Positions 26,595 through 35,292 of a DNA stretch of 64,000 bases are shown one piece after another. The stretch's first letter is position 1; each line of letters starts with the position of its first letter. This stretch comes from an uncultured Clostridia bacterium (GTDB lineage: Bacteria; Bacillota; Clostridia; Christensenellales; UBA1242). The position numbers were made by a program, and so were the translations under genes. The stretch spans positions 558,001 to 622,000 of the forward strand of contig CAKVHT010000001.1 of assembly GCA_934754375.1 (NCBI GenBank). Direction: 5' to 3'. A model generated the notes under the pieces. The model searched no databases and was not told where the DNA came from. It saw only the letters and a list, made by a program, of their open reading frames with translations.

Positions 26595-29500
26595 TTACTT
26601 TCTAATCTTCAACGGCATTTTTCTTAACCGCAACCAAATAATAAAACCACCCAGCACCACTGCCGATATCGAGCCAATTACGATACCCGCCACTGCTTTG
26701 TTTGAAAGCCCTTTGCCCTGTTTTGCCGGTGCAATTAAAAATCCACATTTTATACATTTTACAGGGCCGGTTCCGTTTGACGCTTCTCTGTCTGGAATGT
26801 GTGCTTCAATATTTAGTTTGCTGTCGCAGGTAGAGCAAGTGTCCCAATGATGTGTGCTATCCTTTCCGCCGTATTTTGTTATGTTGTGTTCGCTCATTTC
26901 TCCATATTCTCTTTTACAGCCCTCACAAACTGCTTTTTTTGTGCAAGTTGCCGTTCCTCCAAAGCAATTGGCCGTTTGGGTGTGACTACCATCTGTTTTG
27001 CAAGTACGGGTATGTGTATTATTTCCATTGCTTACCCATTCTCCCCAATCGTGTATATGATTGTTACTTTGTTTGGTGTAATAGTATGTTACCGTTTGAC
27101 CGTCACCACTAACAATTTGATTTAGCCCCTCTACTCTAATTAAAGTATGTCCATAAAGATATTGGGCAGCCACCCAATTAAGATTGCTTCCAACGGCTAT
27201 AGGTATTACAGCTTTTGAAGTATTTGGAATTGTACTGTCATCTTCAAACTTGTACTCTATATTAACATTTGCGTACAACTGCGTTTCGGTGTTGTCGTGC
27301 ACCAAAACATTTCCGTTTTCGTCAGTCACTTCAAAGGCTATGGTGTCGCCCCCTGTTAGGTCTGCATCAATCGGAATTTGGTAAATTATTGAACAACTTT
27401 CTAAGCCTGAACTGAAATTGCTACCATCATAACCCAACGCTCCTTTTGGCCAAAACTTGCTTTTTTCTCCCCATGTTGAAATGGTAAAAGTCTGTGATGT
27501 TTCTATCCTTTGACCACTTGTTGTGGTTGCCACACTTCCATTAGCCCGCTTTATCCAAACTTTCATGGTAATGTGTCGTATTGTTGTGTCTGAAAGGTTT
27601 TGGACAATTGTGCGCAGTTCAATCTTTTCGCCAGCCATAGTTGTATTAAATCGGTTTTTATCTGCACCGCTAAGCAATACTGTGTTACGGTGATTTACAA
27701 AATTTGTATAGCCACTATATGTCGTATCTGTAAATGCGGATAACTCAGAATATTGCCCAGTGTATTTTTTTACTTCGGGATTGGCAACATAAAGACTTTT
27801 ACCACTTATAAGTTGAGATAACCTTTTGTAACCCTGCAATTTGCAGACTTCACAAAACTGGTAGTTTGTATCACGCATAAGACACTCATAACTAGAATTA
27901 TATGCGTTGCTGTCTGTTGTTGAAGGGCAAGTATATGTTTTTCTAAATCCTAATAATTTTTTCCACTTTACTTGCTCGGGGTTATGAGTGTATGCCACAT
28001 TAAGCGAGGTAATATCTGTTTGTTCATTAACTCCACTCATATATTCATCGCCAAGCCCCAACAATCCATGCCCCAACTCATGCGCAAAGGTTTGCTTGGC
28101 ACGATAACTATCTGCTGGAGTTATAAAATAATGAAAACCAAATGGAAGGTTTGTTGTTGCATCACCAAAGTTTTGGCTAGTATTTACAAGTAAAGCAAAC
28201 TGGCTTATATAATTATGCACATAATAAAATGGTGGATATTGCTTGTCATCGTTCCAATACATTGTGTCGGGTTCTGTATTGTTAGGTATATGGGCATCGT
28301 GTATTTGTTCAATAAATGTAGGGCCAATACATCTTTCAAAAATATGGTTTTTCCATGGATTTCCCATATTTGTGGCTATAAACGAAGAGTTGTTAGAGCC
28401 GACAACGACATCAAAAAATGTACTTCCTCCATTTTCAAAACTAGACTCTGATGCCGTGCAAAGCGCATATACATTAAACCTATCGGCAAAACTGCGATAA
28501 GGTTCGTATTGCATAGCCCCACTCCACACTTTTTTTACATCGCTTATAAATTTTTGTTGTTGACCTTTTGTGTATCCTTCGCCACAAATAACAATTACCA
28601 TATTCTCTGTATCGCTTCTTGTCTTTTGAATGGTGTATACAGGGATTGTTGGATTTGTGTATTTGCCGTCACTAGAATAATATGGCCCAAGGGTAAGTGT
28701 AAGTTTTTTGTCTGTGCTTATATCCCACTCTTGATTTGGGTCGTCCTCCGGCTCTGCAATGGTATATTCATCCTCTACCTTGTCAGGAGCAGAGCCTATA
28801 TATGGGCTTGCCTTAGTTCCGCTACCAGCAGTTGCTACATAATAGTCGGTATCAAGATAAAAAGCAGGTCTAATGCCAATATAACCGCGTTGTGGCGACT
28901 CTCTACCTATTGTTCCATTGTTGTGGACATACCGCATATCGTGATTGCAATCGGTCACCGGAGTTCTTAGCCAATATGGCCAACTTACACCTTGCTCATT
29001 TTTTCCAACATAATAGCTACCATAGTTTTTCCAAACAGCATTTACCTGCTTAACATCAAGAAGAAAGACCTTTTCAGTTGAGTTTTCGCCATAAACACTA
29101 TCATAGTTTTGAACAACATTTTGAATGTTCTCATTAAATTTTAAATCTGAACGGCCATCTCCATCATAAATTCCTCGCTTATATTCTGGATGAGATACAA
29201 GCGAACGCTGTGTGACAATTTTCATTGTGACAATTTCTGCTTTTGAAAAGCCATTTAAAAAGCCAGCCTTTTGGTCGTAGGCATTTCCGTCCACATAGTT
29301 TTCTTTTGGGGCATTGCCACATAACCACTTTACCTCACCAGCTTTAGCAACAGAATTTAACCACGAACGCATGTTACTATCCTTCCAATAATTAGAGCCA
29401 TAAGTATCTCGCCTATAATCACGACTGTGAGATCTTGAACGACTGTTATTGCTTGTTATGGCATCATACGGAAGGTTATCAATTATATTATCAGCAAGCA

Positions 29501-29768
29501 TAAGTGTACCATCGCCGTCAATGCTTACACATCTCCATACAATGTCTTTATCGTTGTATTTACCGAGTGTTATATAGTCGCCCAGTTTGACTTGCGTTGT
29601 CGTTTTTGCAACACTTTTTGCCAAAAAACCATGAGAGCAAGCAACTGTTTTTGGTTTTGAATTATTTAAACTGCCATAGAATTTTACCGCCTCGGCAGAA
29701 AAAATACTAAGAGTCATTACTATGGCAATTATTATAGTAGTATATATATGTTTAAAAAAATTTTTCAT
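26595..29768 (-). CDS. Membrane-anchored multidomain M64 (IgA peptidase-like) surface metalloprotease
   Basis: 1057 residues. Signal peptide at about 5-28; a DUF6273-like domain (about 60-330: LGKYNDKDIVWRC, WLNSVAKAGE, WPYWLRTP); an M64 metallopeptidase domain (about 380-660) with the zinc motif HELGHGLLGLGDE; a beta domain (about 690-850); a MucBP-like repeat (VNIEYKFEDD...); a Cys/His-rich HDWG/THTRTC tail common in gut Firmicute surface proteins; a membrane helix at about 1025-1047 and a basic end. No LPxTG. M64 includes IgA1-cleaving enzymes, but the target here is unknown. SD GGGGT. Confidence 0.88.
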   Translation of the reverse strand: MKNFFKHIYTTIIIAIVMTLSIFSAEAVKFYGSLNNSKPKTVACSHGFLAKSVAKTTTQVKLGDYITLGKYNDKDIVWRCVSIDGDGTLMLADNIIDNLPYDAITSNNSRSRSHSRDYRRDTYGSNYWKDSNMRSWLNSVAKAGEVKWLCGNAPKENYVDGNAYDQKAGFLNGFSKAEIVTMKIVTQRSLVSHPEYKRGIYDGDGRSDLKFNENIQNVVQNYDSVYGENSTEKVFLLDVKQVNAVWKNYGSYYVGKNEQGVSWPYWLRTPVTDCNHDMRYVHNNGTIGRESPQRGYIGIRPAFYLDTDYYVATAGSGTKASPYIGSAPDKVEDEYTIAEPEDDPNQEWDISTDKKLTLTLGPYYSSDGKYTNPTIPVYTIQKTRSDTENMVIVICGEGYTKGQQQKFISDVKKVWSGAMQYEPYRSFADRFNVYALCTASESSFENGGSTFFDVVVGSNNSSFIATNMGNPWKNHIFERCIGPTFIEQIHDAHIPNNTEPDTMYWNDDKQYPPFYYVHNYISQFALLVNTSQNFGDATTNLPFGFHYFITPADSYRAKQTFAHELGHGLLGLGDEYMSGVNEQTDITSLNVAYTHNPEQVKWKKLLGFRKTYTCPSTTDSNAYNSSYECLMRDTNYQFCEVCKLQGYKRLSQLISGKSLYVANPEVKKYTGQYSELSAFTDTTYSGYTNFVNHRNTVLLSGADKNRFNTTMAGEKIELRTIVQNLSDTTIRHITMKVWIKRANGSVATTTSGQRIETSQTFTISTWGEKSKFWPKGALGYDGSNFSSGLESCSIIYQIPIDADLTGGDTIAFEVTDENGNVLVHDNTETQLYANVNIEYKFEDDSTIPNTSKAVIPIAVGSNLNWVAAQYLYGHTLIRVEGLNQIVSGDGQTVTYYYTKQSNNHIHDWGEWVSNGNNTHTRTCKTDGSHTQTANCFGGTATCTKKAVCEGCKREYGEMSEHNITKYGGKDSTHHWDTCSTCDSKLNIEAHIPDREASNGTGPVKCIKCGFLIAPAKQGKGLSNKAVAGIVIGSISAVVLGGFIIWLRLRKMPLKIRK

Positions 29769-30293
29769 TGATTACCCCATTCTTGCCTTTTTATTTTTTG
29801 TAAATAAACTTTTAAATATCACAAAATTGCTTTCTAATCATGTGTTTGTGCCTTAAATATCAATATTGCACTAAGAACAGAACAAAATCCTCTTCCTTGG
29901 TCAATTAGGATATTGTGTAGAATTATCCAAAATATAACAAATTTTGGATTGCGTTTTAATATCTTTTTAAGGTTTATGCCCTATTCACCAATTATGCCTA
30001 AATTTTACAGATTTTTATATTAATGAGTCATGCTTTTGGTGTGTGACTTTTTCTATCTTTTGTATGTTAACATATTTTTGGCAAAAGAATCAAACGGTTT
30101 GTCACACCCAAGTGTGAAATTTTGAAACCAAAAAATATTTACATACCTAGGCAATTCTCCGTTTTCTTAACATATTGTACATTTTAGGTTTTTAATAATT
30201 TGGTCAAAGCATTAACAATCTGGCAACTAACAAAATTATAAAAACATTTTTAAATTTTTTAATTTATTGTTTTTTAACATATCACACATTTGT
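29769..30293. other. Intergenic region between divergent surface and phosphatase genes
   Basis: About 525 bp with no gene seen. A palindrome TCACAC-CCAA-GTGTGA (30102-30117), nested between GGTTT and AAACC arms, may be an operator. AT-rich otherwise. Confidence 0.45.
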
Positions 30294-30322
30294 TTGAAAT
30301 TAATGTTTTTTAATGATAATAT
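30294..30322 (+). promoter_or_regulatory. Promoter of the alkaline phosphatase gene
   Basis: TTGAAA (30294-30299), 17-nt spacer, TAATAT (30317-30322) with TGA extension; an AAGGAA SD follows before the ATG at 30344. Confidence 0.7.
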
Positions 30323-30343
30323 ATTTATGCAAGGAACAATATT

Positions 30344-31471
30344 ATGAAAAGAAAAAAAATAGTTATTATTAGCATTAGTTTAGTTATTACAATCATTTTT
30401 GCGATTTTTGGTGGTTTTTTAGGACTTATTTTATCAAGAAATGCTCAACTAAACACAATTGACTTTTCAAAAATTACTGGAAGTTCAAATAAAGTTGTTT
30501 TGTTTATTGGCGATGGAATGGGTGTAAACCATGTTAAAGTAACATCAAGTTATTATGAAAAACAAATGTTTATGACCTCGCTGGAATATCAGGGTATGGT
30601 TTCAACTTTTTCAAATTCACTATTTTCGCCTACAGACAGTGCAGCGGCTGCAAGTAGTTTGGCAACTGGAAGAAAATTTAACAACAAAGAAGTTTCAAGG
30701 CACAATGGAATAGATATTACCACAATTAGCGAAAAAGCAAAAAATAAAGGGCTTGGGGTTGGAATTGTTACGACTGACAATCTATATGGTGCAACACCTG
30801 CGTCATTTTCCTCTCACGCAAACAATCGTGGAGATACTAAGCAAATTGTTATGGCACAAGCAAAAAGCAACATAGATTTGTTTTTGGGAGCTGGTAAAAC
30901 AACCTACGAAGCCTATAAAAATTTGTTTGAAAACAATGGCTATAACTACAAAAATGATTTGTCACTTTTTGAAAATAATTTTGAAAAGCAGATAGGAGTT
31001 TTTAATAATATAGTAGCAGAAAATGGGGATAACATATCTCCTACTCTTGAAATGTTAACCGAATACGCAATAACATATCTTGAAGCGAACTACCCAAATG
31101 GATATTTTTTGATGATAGAAGGTGCGCACATAGACAAAGCCAGTCACTCAAACGACATTTTTAAAATGATGCGTTATCTAAATAGTTTTGACGAAAGTAT
31201 CAAAATTTGCCACAACAAACTACAAACTCAACCTAATGTGACTATCATTGTAACTGCCGACCACGAAACAGGTGGACTAAATTATAACAATCAAACCAAA
31301 GATGAAATAAACAATTCGCTCTACACACGCTCAGGTCATTCAAGCAAAAATGTCCCCTACTTTATATATCAAAAAACAGAAAGCGCAATAAAACTAAACT
31401 CAGTTTTGAAAAACAAGATAGATAACACAGATATTTTCAAACTTAGTGAAGCACTATTGAATTTAAAATAG
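30344..31471 (+). CDS. Membrane-anchored alkaline phosphatase
   Basis: Metal-dependent phosphomonoesterase of the PhoA superfamily, 375 residues, slightly short. N-terminal membrane helix at about 5-30 without a clear cleavage site, so probably anchored with the enzyme outside. Metal and catalytic residues: FIGDGMGVNH (Asp), SPTDSAAAASSLATGR (nucleophile Ser), EGAHIDKASHSND, VTADHETGG and SGHSSKNVPYF. Terminator follows. Likely phosphate scavenging; no Pho box was identified. Confidence 0.93.
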   Translation: MKRKKIVIISISLVITIIFAIFGGFLGLILSRNAQLNTIDFSKITGSSNKVVLFIGDGMGVNHVKVTSSYYEKQMFMTSLEYQGMVSTFSNSLFSPTDSAAAASSLATGRKFNNKEVSRHNGIDITTISEKAKNKGLGVGIVTTDNLYGATPASFSSHANNRGDTKQIVMAQAKSNIDLFLGAGKTTYEAYKNLFENNGYNYKNDLSLFENNFEKQIGVFNNIVAENGDNISPTLEMLTEYAITYLEANYPNGYFLMIEGAHIDKASHSNDIFKMMRYLNSFDESIKICHNKLQTQPNVTIIVTADHETGGLNYNNQTKDEINNSLYTRSGHSSKNVPYFIYQKTESAIKLNSVLKNKIDNTDIFKLSEALLNLK

Positions 31472-31490
31472 CAAATAAATAAAAAACCAT

Positions 31491-31511
31491 TAGAAATCTA
31501 ATGGTTTTTTT
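31491..31511 (+). terminator. Intrinsic terminator after the alkaline phosphatase gene
   Basis: CCATTAGA / TCTAATGG stem flanked by A6 and T7. Confidence 0.85.
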
Positions 31512-31688
31512 ATGACATTTTTTATTTTATATCTTTTTCAATAATTTTAAAAAAAAATTCATACTATCTATTATGAATTTATATGATAGGCAAAAAGCAG
31601 TTGACTATGCTCATACTTAGTGGAACAGAAGCAATCCATACATTATCTTCTTATTCCTATTATAACAATAAACGACAACTTAAACAAT

Positions 31689-31724
31689 AAAAAAGCCTAA
31701 ATCAAAATATTCGATTTAGACTTT
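31689..31724 (-). terminator. Terminator of the tRNA-Gly/tRNA-Arg transcript
   Basis: On the minus strand CTAAATC pairs with GATTTAG, then GCTTTTTT. Confidence 0.75.
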
Positions 31725-31727
31725 GCT

Positions 31728-31804
31728 TGGTGCGCCAAGAGGGGTTCGAACCCCCGACCCCCGCCTTAGAAGGGCGATGCTCTATCCAGCTGAGCTATTG
31801 GCGC
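31728..31804 (-). tRNA. tRNA-Arg (anticodon UCU)
   Basis: Full cloverleaf, 77 nt with encoded CCA; anticodon loop CTTCTAA gives UCU. Adjacent to tRNA-Gly in one transcript. Confidence 0.95.
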
Positions 31805-31878
31805 TGGAGCGGGTGAAGGGAATCGAACCCTCGTAACTAGCTTGGAAGGCTAGCGCTCTACCATTGAGCTACACCCGC
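31805..31878 (-). tRNA. tRNA-Gly (anticodon UCC)
   Basis: 74 nt with encoded CCA; anticodon loop CTTCCAA gives UCC. Directly abuts tRNA-Arg with no spacer. Confidence 0.95.
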
Positions 31879-31893
31879 ACTTGAACATGCGTA

Positions 31894-31923
31894 ATAATAT
31901 CATATTAAAGTTGCTGGTGTCAA
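31894..31923 (-). promoter_or_regulatory. Promoter of tRNA-Gly-tRNA-Arg
   Basis: TTGACA (31918-31923), 18-nt spacer, TATTAT (31894-31899), minus strand. Confidence 0.75.
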
Positions 31924-32301
31924 GTTAATTTTGTAAAATTCGCTTAATTTTATAAATTTTAAATTGCTAAATTGTTCTTATCACGTTCCATAACCATAAA
32001 TCATTATTGATAACAATAAATGTTATTTTTCTCGACCATCTCTCCATTTCCCCACTTATAGATTTATCAAAACATTAAACATTTACTTTTCATTAAACTT
32101 ATTGAATCAACAAGAAAGACATTGAAACGCCAAATCTTAAGCATATAATAAATAGGTATTTTATCGGCTTTATATGTAAACAACAATCCTTTGCTTTTGA
32201 ATTATTGTTAGTATAAAAATGTCTATAGATTAGGCAATGTCACAACACAATTATGGAATATAAGAAAAATTAAAAATTTTCATTTTTTTTGCAAAAAATA
32301 C
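31924..32301. other. AT-rich spacer between divergent tRNA clusters
   Basis: No ORF or RNA structure I can support in about 380 bp. Confidence 0.5.
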
Positions 32302-32330
32302 TTGTTTTTTTATTTTCTATAGTGTATAAT
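32302..32330 (+). promoter_or_regulatory. Promoter of the four-tRNA cluster
   Basis: TTGTTT (32302-32307), 17-nt spacer, TATAAT (32325-32330). Confidence 0.8.
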
Positions 32331-32388
32331 ACAAAAGTCGCTAGTGATAAAAACGCATTAGGCACAATTCAATTTATCTTAATTTTGT

Positions 32389-32464
32389 GGTTCATTAGCT
32401 CAGTTGGTAGAGCACATGACTTTTAATCATGGTGTCCCGGGTTCAAGTCCCGGATGAGCCACCA
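32389..32464 (+). tRNA. tRNA-Lys (anticodon UUU)
   Basis: 76 nt with encoded CCA; anticodon loop CTTTTAA. A GGGC/GCCC hairpin follows before tRNA-Leu. Confidence 0.96.
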
Positions 32465-32494
32465 TTTTTCTAATAGCGGGCTGTTCGCCCTTTT

Positions 32495-32577
32495 GCGGAT
32501 GTGGCGAAATTGGCAGACGCGCTAGACTTAGGATCTAGTGGGTGACCGTGGGGGTTCAAGTCCCTTCATCCGCACCA
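32495..32577 (+). tRNA. tRNA-Leu (anticodon UAG)
   Basis: 83 nt with a short variable arm and encoded CCA; anticodon loop CTTAGGA. Confidence 0.94.
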
Positions 32578-32580
32578 CAA

Positions 32581-32655
32581 TGGGGTATCGCCAAGCGGTA
32601 AGGCACAAGACTTTGACTCTTGCACGCGCTAGTTCGAATCTAGCTACCCCAGCCA
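32581..32655 (+). tRNA. tRNA-Gln (anticodon UUG)
   Basis: 75 nt with encoded CCA; anticodon loop CTTTGAC. Followed by an AATATTGCC/GGCAATATT hairpin before tRNA-His. Confidence 0.95.
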
Positions 32656-32687
32656 ATATTGCCTTAACGGGCAATATTTTGTTATAT

Positions 32688-32764
32688 GGTGGATATAGTT
32701 CAGTTGGTAGAGCGCCAGATTGTGGATCTGGTTGTCGTGGGTTCGAGTCCCTCTATCCACCCCA
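32688..32764 (+). tRNA. tRNA-His (anticodon GUG)
   Basis: Encoded G-1 at 32688 opposite C73, the tRNA-His identity element; anticodon loop TTGTGGA; encoded CCA. Confidence 0.96.
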
Positions 32765-32766
32765 TT

Positions 32767-32792
32767 TAAAAGTGCACTTTGATGCACTTTTT
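32767..32792 (+). terminator. Terminator of the tRNA cluster
   Basis: AAAAGTGCA / TGCACTTTT stem followed by T residues. Confidence 0.85.
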
Positions 32793-32851
32793 TGTTTTCC
32801 ATGAAGAATACAAAACCACAGCTTTAAAGATTATTAATAGAAAGTATTAAA

Positions 32852-32876
32852 AAAAGCCCCAAATGGGGCTTTTTTA
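32852..32876. terminator. Bidirectional terminator (degV side)
   Basis: AAAAAGCCCC / GGGGCTTTTTT hairpin after the degV stop on the minus strand. Confidence 0.85.
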
Positions 32877-32908
32877 TATCTATTTATGGATTTTATAGAC
32901 CAAACAAA

Positions 32909-33769
32909 TTAAGCATTGTTGGCATCTGTTTCTGGCTCTTTATTGATAAATAAAATGCCAAGAGTTCCTGGTCCACAGTGTGAACTGATAGTTGAACTTG
33001 CATCAACATCATAAACCTGCTTAAAGCCATATTCACGCAGACGATCGCATATTGACGCACTGATTGCCATTGGGCTACTGTGGGTTACAAAGGCAACTGA
33101 CAAATCTGGGTTTGATTTTTTAAGCATATCTTCCACATATTTTTTCAAGCAACCGTTAATCCCACCCATGTATTTTTTTGTAACTTTCATTTCACCATTT
33201 ATAACAGAAATTTGTGGTTTAAGCATCAAAATTGTTGCGCCAATCAAAGCTAAAGAACTGCACCTGCCACCTTTATATAAAAATTTCAATGTGTCAACCA
33301 AAAAACTGGCTTGAACATAAGGGCGAAGCGCTTCAAGCTCTTTAACAATTTGTTCAGGTTCTTTGCCTTCTTTTACTTTTTCAACACATTTTAATGCAAT
33401 CAACGCAATACCTGATGAAAGCGACATACTATCCACCAAATACACATTTTGCATTCCTTCTACCCCAAGTTTAGCATTTGCAAAAGCAGAGGTCATTTTA
33501 TCTGACAAACTGATGTGAATAACTGCATCATAATCTTTTAAAATATTTGTGAAATATTCTTTAAACATTTCCGCACTTGGAGCACCAGTTTTTGGAAGAG
33601 CCCCTTTTTCTTTTACATATTTAAACAAATCTTGACTTGTAACGTTTATGCCATCACGAAATTCTTCTTCACCCATGGTTACAAAATAAGGCATGCAAAA
33701 AATGTTATTTTCTTTGATAACTTCTTTTGGCAAATCACATGCACTATCAATCGAAATTGCAATTTTCAT
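32909..33769 (-). CDS. DegV (FakB-like) fatty-acid-binding protein
   Basis: 286 residues; DegV family proteins bind a fatty acid and present it to the FakA kinase for phospholipid synthesis. SIDSACDLP (near 6), PKTGAPSAEMF and the C-terminal SSHCGPGTLGILF motif are family hallmarks. Purine-rich AGAGAGAG before ATG. No FakA gene is in the window. Confidence 0.93.
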   Translation of the reverse strand: MKIAISIDSACDLPKEVIKENNIFCMPYFVTMGEEEFRDGINVTSQDLFKYVKEKGALPKTGAPSAEMFKEYFTNILKDYDAVIHISLSDKMTSAFANAKLGVEGMQNVYLVDSMSLSSGIALIALKCVEKVKEGKEPEQIVKELEALRPYVQASFLVDTLKFLYKGGRCSSLALIGATILMLKPQISVINGEMKVTKKYMGGINGCLKKYVEDMLKKSNPDLSVAFVTHSSPMAISASICDRLREYGFKQVYDVDASSTISSHCGPGTLGILFINKEPETDANNA

Positions 33770-34074
33770 AATTTTCTCTCTCTTTTTATTTTATTTATAT
33801 AATCAGCAAATTAGCATATAAAATTTGTAAACAATGTGCTGTATTTTACATTTTATTTTTTTTATTATACCTTAAAAACATTTTTCAGTCAAACATTAAT
33901 TTGTTTTTTTATGTTTTTTTATCAAAATATAAAAAACTGTTAAAAATTATGGCTACATGCAAAAAAAATTTTTATTTTTCAAATTTTGCAGTGCTTTTTA
34001 TAGTATTTTTGAAAAATTTTATTGTTATTTAAGATTTTATATGCTTTGACAAAATGAAAAAATATTATATATAT
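33770..34074. other. AT-rich divergent intergenic region with a degV promoter
   Basis: Minus-strand TTGACT (33887-33892), 17-nt spacer, TATAAT (33864-33869) would drive degV with an ~88-nt leader. A second plus-strand TTGACA (34046-34051) may add to SDR transcription. No gene seen. Confidence 0.6.
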
Positions 34075-34103
34075 TTGAAAAATTTATTATTTTGTGATAA
34101 TAT
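34075..34103 (+). promoter_or_regulatory. Leaderless-type promoter of the SDR gene
   Basis: TTGAAA (34075-34080), 17-nt spacer, TAATAT (34098-34103) with TGA extension; 8 nt to ATG, no SD. Confidence 0.7.
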
Positions 34104-34111
34104 CTCTATCA

Positions 34112-34999
34112 ATGACAATAAAAAAATTTTTAAAAAACTATAATTTTTTAGCAAACAAAACTGTGTTAATTACAGGTGCAGATGGTGGAATAGGAAGCGA
34201 AATTTCAAAGCATTTTGCAAGTTTAAATTGCAATTTAATTTTTGCCAATCGCGATGAACAAAAAACAAAAAGTTTGATTGACACCATATTAAAACAATAT
34301 CCAAACACGCATATCAAATCTGTAAATTTAGATTTATGCAACAAGCAATCTGTTGAATCATTTTTAAAAACAATCAGGTTGTCACACATTGATTATTTTA
34401 TTCATAATGCCGGTGTTTACAATATAAAACGTAAAGTCACTGATTTGGGCTTTGACAACATCTATCAAACAAACTGCCTCATGCCATACTATATAACCAA
34501 GAAATTACTCCCCTACTTTAAACAAAACAACACAAAAATTATATATATGGGAAGCTTTGCTTACAAATATTCAAAAATTAATTTTGAAGATATTCAATTT
34601 AAGCAGTCAACAAGAATCAATAAGATTTATGGCAACAGCAAACGCGTGGCAATGTATGCTTTTTCAGAGTTATTTAAACAAAACCCTGACATCAAGTTTT
34701 CAATTGCTCACCCTGGGCTCACACTTACAAAAATGACAAATCATTATCACAAGTCAGTGAACTGGTTGGTGCGTTTTGCTTTAAAAATTGCATGTCCGCC
34801 ACCTCAAAAGGCAGGTTTATCGGTGATTTATGCCACAAACCACAACACAAACGGTAACAGTTGGATAGGCCCAAAAATTTTTAACATTTGGGGTTATCCT
34901 AAATGTGGAAAATTTAAAATGGACACAACTGAAAGCCAAAAAGCTTTTGAATTTGTGGAAAAACAAACAATTGATATTGAAAATCAAATTGCAAATTAA
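34112..34999 (+). CDS. Short-chain dehydrogenase/reductase
   Basis: 295 residues from ATG 34112; a GTG at 34094 overlaps the -10 and is rejected. NAD(P)-binding TGADGGIG (near 23), NNAG-equivalent HNAG, catalytic Ser in MGSFAYKYS and YGNSK (YxxxK). Resembles the retinol-dehydrogenase/WWOX-like extended SDR group. Substrate unknown. No SD. Confidence 0.88.
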   Translation: MTIKKFLKNYNFLANKTVLITGADGGIGSEISKHFASLNCNLIFANRDEQKTKSLIDTILKQYPNTHIKSVNLDLCNKQSVESFLKTIRLSHIDYFIHNAGVYNIKRKVTDLGFDNIYQTNCLMPYYITKKLLPYFKQNNTKIIYMGSFAYKYSKINFEDIQFKQSTRINKIYGNSKRVAMYAFSELFKQNPDIKFSIAHPGLTLTKMTNHYHKSVNWLVRFALKIACPPPQKAGLSVIYATNHNTNGNSWIGPKIFNIWGYPKCGKFKMDTTESQKAFEFVEKQTIDIENQIAN

Positions 35000-35286
35000 A
35001 ATGTTTGCAGTTTGTTTTTTTTAGTTGACACACCATACCTATGTGAGAAAAGCAATATATACTGGGTTATTTACTTCCCCTTATTTGCGTGGTATATTCT
35101 CATTTTACCCACAAAAAGCTTAATGTTTTTGAAAACATAAAAAATTTGTTTGTTTTGCAAAACATGATAATATCTGGCAAAATATTTACAAATCATGTTT
35201 TCAATCATTTTTAATTTGGGCTAATTTAGAGTATAATCATATTATAATATGAAAAGTAGAAAAATTTTGCTTTTTAATTTTAAGGG
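35000..35286 (+). other. Intergenic region upstream of phosphoketolase
   Basis: Contains a weak terminator (GCAAA/TTTGC then T8) at the SDR end and TATAAT-like boxes near 35232-35250 that could drive phosphoketolase; no gene. Confidence 0.4.
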
Positions 35287-35292
35287 GTGAAA

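Noticed and set aside
28509..28970. 153-residue plus-strand ORF
   Set aside because: Antisense to the M64 protease, whose catalytic domain spans this DNA; no SD or promoter.
32538..32804. 88-residue ORF
   Set aside because: Runs through tRNA-Leu, tRNA-Gln and tRNA-His, so it is not a gene.
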